Shown here: positions 4,319 through 5,590 of the stretch, piece by piece
Numbering within the stretch: position 1 is the stretch's first letter
Layout of the letters: each line of letters starts with the position of its first letter
Origin: JACPRB01 sp964468745
GTDB lineage: Bacteria > Planctomycetota > MHYJ01 > JACPRB01
Direction of reading: 5' to 3'
Assembly (NCBI GenBank): GCA_964468745.1
Contig: CAYXVY010000053.1
Span: forward strand, 1 to 5,590
Length of the DNA: 5,590 nucleotides
Translations under genes and position numbers: made by a program
Notes under the pieces: model-generated
What the model was told of the DNA's origin: nothing
Database searches by the model: none
The model's input: the letters and a program-made list of their open reading frames with translations, nothing else

Positions 4319-5278
4319 CTATTTCTTTTCGTCCTTTTTCTCGTCGCGCTTTGGCCTGATCGGCTTCGCGCGGCGTTCAAGCCGGGCGCCGCAGGTCGGG
4401 CACTCGCCGGGTGTGGAGGTGACGATGTCCTTGTCGGTCGCGCAGGCGTACTCCCACTTCGCCTGCTCATCGGCCCACCACTCCTGCCAGGCGGGGGACG
4501 TGCGGTCGAAATCCTTGCCCGAGATCTTCTTCAGCGCCCAGTGTGTCGCCTCGACGACCGCCGCCTCCTTGTCCCGCAGGAGGTCGATGAGGATCGGGAT
4601 CGCCACGTCGCCCTCGGGACCGTACGCGCCGACCGCCATCGCGGAATTCATGCGCACGAACCAGTGATCGTCGAGGAGCCCCTTCCTCATGAGCGGCGCG
4701 AGGAATTCCAGGCGGCGGACGCGCGCCATGACGTTGATCGCCTCAAGGCGCACCGCGAGCTCGCGGTCGTCCAGGAGACCGATGAGGTACGGGCTGAGCC
4801 CCGCGTCCTCCCCCGGAGTGAGCATGATCTTGAGCGCCACGAGGGCGCCCACGCGCACGTCCTTCGCCGGCTCGCCCAGCATCAGCTTGACGCGCTCGAT
4901 CGGCGGGTTGGGGCTGCCGAGAACCGCAAGCGAGATCGCCGCGGCCACGCGTACGAGCGGATCCGGATCGTCGAGGCGCGCACGCAGCGGCGTGTCCGCG
5001 TCGGGCCGCTTCGAGAATCCCAGCGCGAACGTCGCCAGCCAGCGTCGACGAATGTCGACGGCGCCTCCCGCATCGCGCGTGAGTACGTCGAACCCCTTTT
5101 GCGCCTCGCGCGTGATCGCCCCCTCGGCGCGCACCTGATCGACGGCGTCGCGGCGGTCGAGCGCCGCATTGTACTGGGCGCAGAGGAAGTCGAGCCGGTC
5201 GTACAGGTCCAGGATCGGCCTCTCGTCGGAGGACGAGCACCCGGCCACGACCGCTGCGAGGACAAGGAGTCTCTTCAT
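4319..5278 (-). CDS. HEAT-repeat lipoprotein with C-terminal metal-binding-like motif, 319 aa
   Basis: Residues 1-14 form a short lipoprotein signal (MKRLLVLAAVVAGC) with lipobox VAG-C and the modified cysteine at C14, so the mature protein is likely membrane-anchored outside the cytoplasm. Residues 94-255 contain about four to five HEAT-like helical pairs, with DPDPLVRVAAAISLAVLG (104-121), KDVRVGALVALK (139-150), DRELAVRLEAINVMARV (171-187), HWFVRMNSAMAVGAYG (205-220) and KEAAVVEATHWALKKISG (237-254). SPAWQEWW (261-268) is a tail often seen after such repeats. The end, residues 277-301, reads Y-x-C279 ... PGECPTCGARL with C293 and C296, similar to the heavy-metal-binding domain (YxCPMHP...PGxCPxCGMxL) but without the CPMHP part. 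The ATG at 5278 is preceded by AAGGGA. Reading frame upstream of it only mirrors guaB. The partner and function are unknown. Confidence 0.85.
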   Translation of the reverse strand: MKRLLVLAAVVAGCSSSDERPILDLYDRLDFLCAQYNAALDRRDAVDQVRAEGAITREAQKGFDVLTRDAGGAVDIRRRWLATFALGFSKRPDADTPLRARLDDPDPLVRVAAAISLAVLGSPNPPIERVKLMLGEPAKDVRVGALVALKIMLTPGEDAGLSPYLIGLLDDRELAVRLEAINVMARVRRLEFLAPLMRKGLLDDHWFVRMNSAMAVGAYGPEGDVAIPILIDLLRDKEAAVVEATHWALKKISGKDFDRTSPAWQEWWADEQAKWEYACATDKDIVTSTPGECPTCGARLERRAKPIRPKRDEKKDEKK

Positions 5279-5301
5279 AAGTCCCTTTTCAACGCGCAGG
5301 G

Positions 5302-5321
5302 GGCGCCCGGCGTTGGGCGCC
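5302..5321. other. 7-bp GC hairpin in the divergent promoter region
   Basis: GGCGCCC (5302-5308) and GGGCGCC (5315-5321) are perfect complements around a 6-nt loop. It lies 24 nt from the lipoprotein start, beside a TACAAT -10-like hexamer on the minus strand (5322-5327) with no recognisable -35. It could be an operator-like palindrome or leader hairpin; nothing decides between them. Confidence 0.35.
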
Positions 5322-5349
5322 ATTGTATCTCTTCGACTTTCCATTCTGC

Positions 5350-5379
5350 TTGACTTCATTTCGGCGCATGAGTAATAGT
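5350..5379 (+). promoter_or_regulatory. Probable guaB promoter
   Basis: TTGACT (5350-5355) is followed at 17 nt by TAATAG (5373-5378) or at 18 nt by AATAGT (5374-5379). The -10 match is only moderate. The ATG at 5385 lies 5 to 6 nt after it, so transcription would begin at or next to the start codon. There is no Shine-Dalgarno. The -35 box is identical to those at the TPR gene and rplM. Confidence 0.5.
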
Positions 5380-5384
5380 TCTCC

Positions 5385-5590
5385 ATGGCAGACAGAATCT
5401 CCGCTACCGGCATCACCTTCGACGACGTTCTCCTCATTCCCCGCCGCTCCGCCGTCGTCCCCACCGAGGTCGACGTACGCTCGCGGCTCACCGCAAACAT
5501 CGAGCTGAACATCCCCCTCGTCTCCTCGGCCATGGACACGGTAACCGAGTCGCGCCTCGCGATCGCGCTCGCGCAGGAGGGCGGCATCGG
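5385..5590 (+). CDS. guaB: IMP dehydrogenase, N-terminal part, cut by the right window edge
   Basis: IMP dehydrogenase oxidises IMP to XMP with NAD+, the committed step to guanine nucleotides in the cytoplasm. Only 68 codons are present. FDDVLLIPRRSAVVPTEVDV (12-31) and LNIPLVSSAMDTVTESRLAI (41-60), followed by ALAQEGGI, are the conserved first strands of the GuaB barrel. The CBS domains and the catalytic cysteine loop lie outside the window. The ATG at 5385 gives the usual short N-terminus, about ten residues before FDDVLL. It is the only plus-strand gene here and is divergent from the lipoprotein gene, with a 106-nt shared upstream region. No Shine-Dalgarno is visible, and a -10-like hexamer nearly touches the start codon. 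Confidence 0.97.
   Translation, partial: MADRISATGITFDDVLLIPRRSAVVPTEVDVRSRLTANIELNIPLVSSAMDTVTESRLAIALAQEGGI

Noticed and set aside
3000..4667. 555-codon open frame on the plus strand
   Set aside because: It runs antisense across rpsI, rplM, the repeat gap, the membrane protein and part of the lipoprotein. The Asp-Arg runs in it are only the translated GATCGG hexamers.
5279..5587. Upstream extension of the lipoprotein frame
   Set aside because: It crosses the divergent promoter region and mirrors guaB. The lipobox signal sequence begins at 5278.
1..5590. Defence island, prophage, integron or other mobile system
   Set aside because: No transposase, integrase, nuclease, toxin or phage-like gene was found. 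The content is housekeeping, and the anomalies lie in the gaps between genes.

Overview
This window comes from a GC-rich bacterial chromosome and is mostly housekeeping genes. Seven genes run on the minus strand and one, guaB, runs divergently on the plus strand at the right end. From right to left they are: guaB start (plus strand, cut by the window edge), a HEAT-repeat lipoprotein, a two-helix membrane protein, rplM, rpsI, a DapL-type aminotransferase, rdgB, a small TPR protein, and the first 160 codons of radA (cut by the left edge). The DapL-like enzyme suggests a lineage that makes diaminopimelate by the aminotransferase shortcut. The HEAT lipoprotein style and the intergenic repeats recall environmental phyla such as Acidobacteriota or Planctomycetota. 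The sequence alone does not fix the phylum.

Layout. 1-481: N-terminal part of radA (DNA repair, recombination). 482-587: a repeat-filled gap. 588-1013: TPR protein with its own promoter in the 52-nt gap after rdgB. 1066-2855: rdgB and dapL, overlapping by 4 nt (GTGA). 2856-2947: a gap with a perfect five-unit heptad repeat and a 10-bp inverted repeat. 2948-3800: rplM-rpsI, overlapping by 8 nt and headed by a near-consensus promoter. 3801-3992: the largest gap, holding a hexamer-based 22-bp inverted repeat and the rplM promoter. 3993-5278: membrane protein and lipoprotein, 2 nt apart, probably one transcript. 5279-5384: divergent promoter region. 5385-5590: start of guaB. No gene-free stretch exceeds 300 bases.

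Two non-coding patterns stand out. First, three genes preceded by a plausible promoter (TPR protein, rplM, guaB) share a TTGACT -35 box. Each has a -10-like hexamer ending only 5 to 10 nt before the ATG and no Shine-Dalgarno site, which predicts leaderless or nearly leaderless mRNAs. In contrast, the downstream genes rpsI and dapL have clear purine-rich ribosome binding sites. Second, three intergenic gaps carry short-period repeats in inverted arrangement: heptads GCTGANN twice and hexamers GATCGG once. In each gap the array begins within a few bases of the stop codon of the upstream gene.

I see no defence island, phage, IS element, CRISPR array, tRNA or rRNA here. The most unusual protein is the HEAT-repeat lipoprotein, whose C-terminus resembles a heavy-metal-binding (zinc-ribbon-like) domain.
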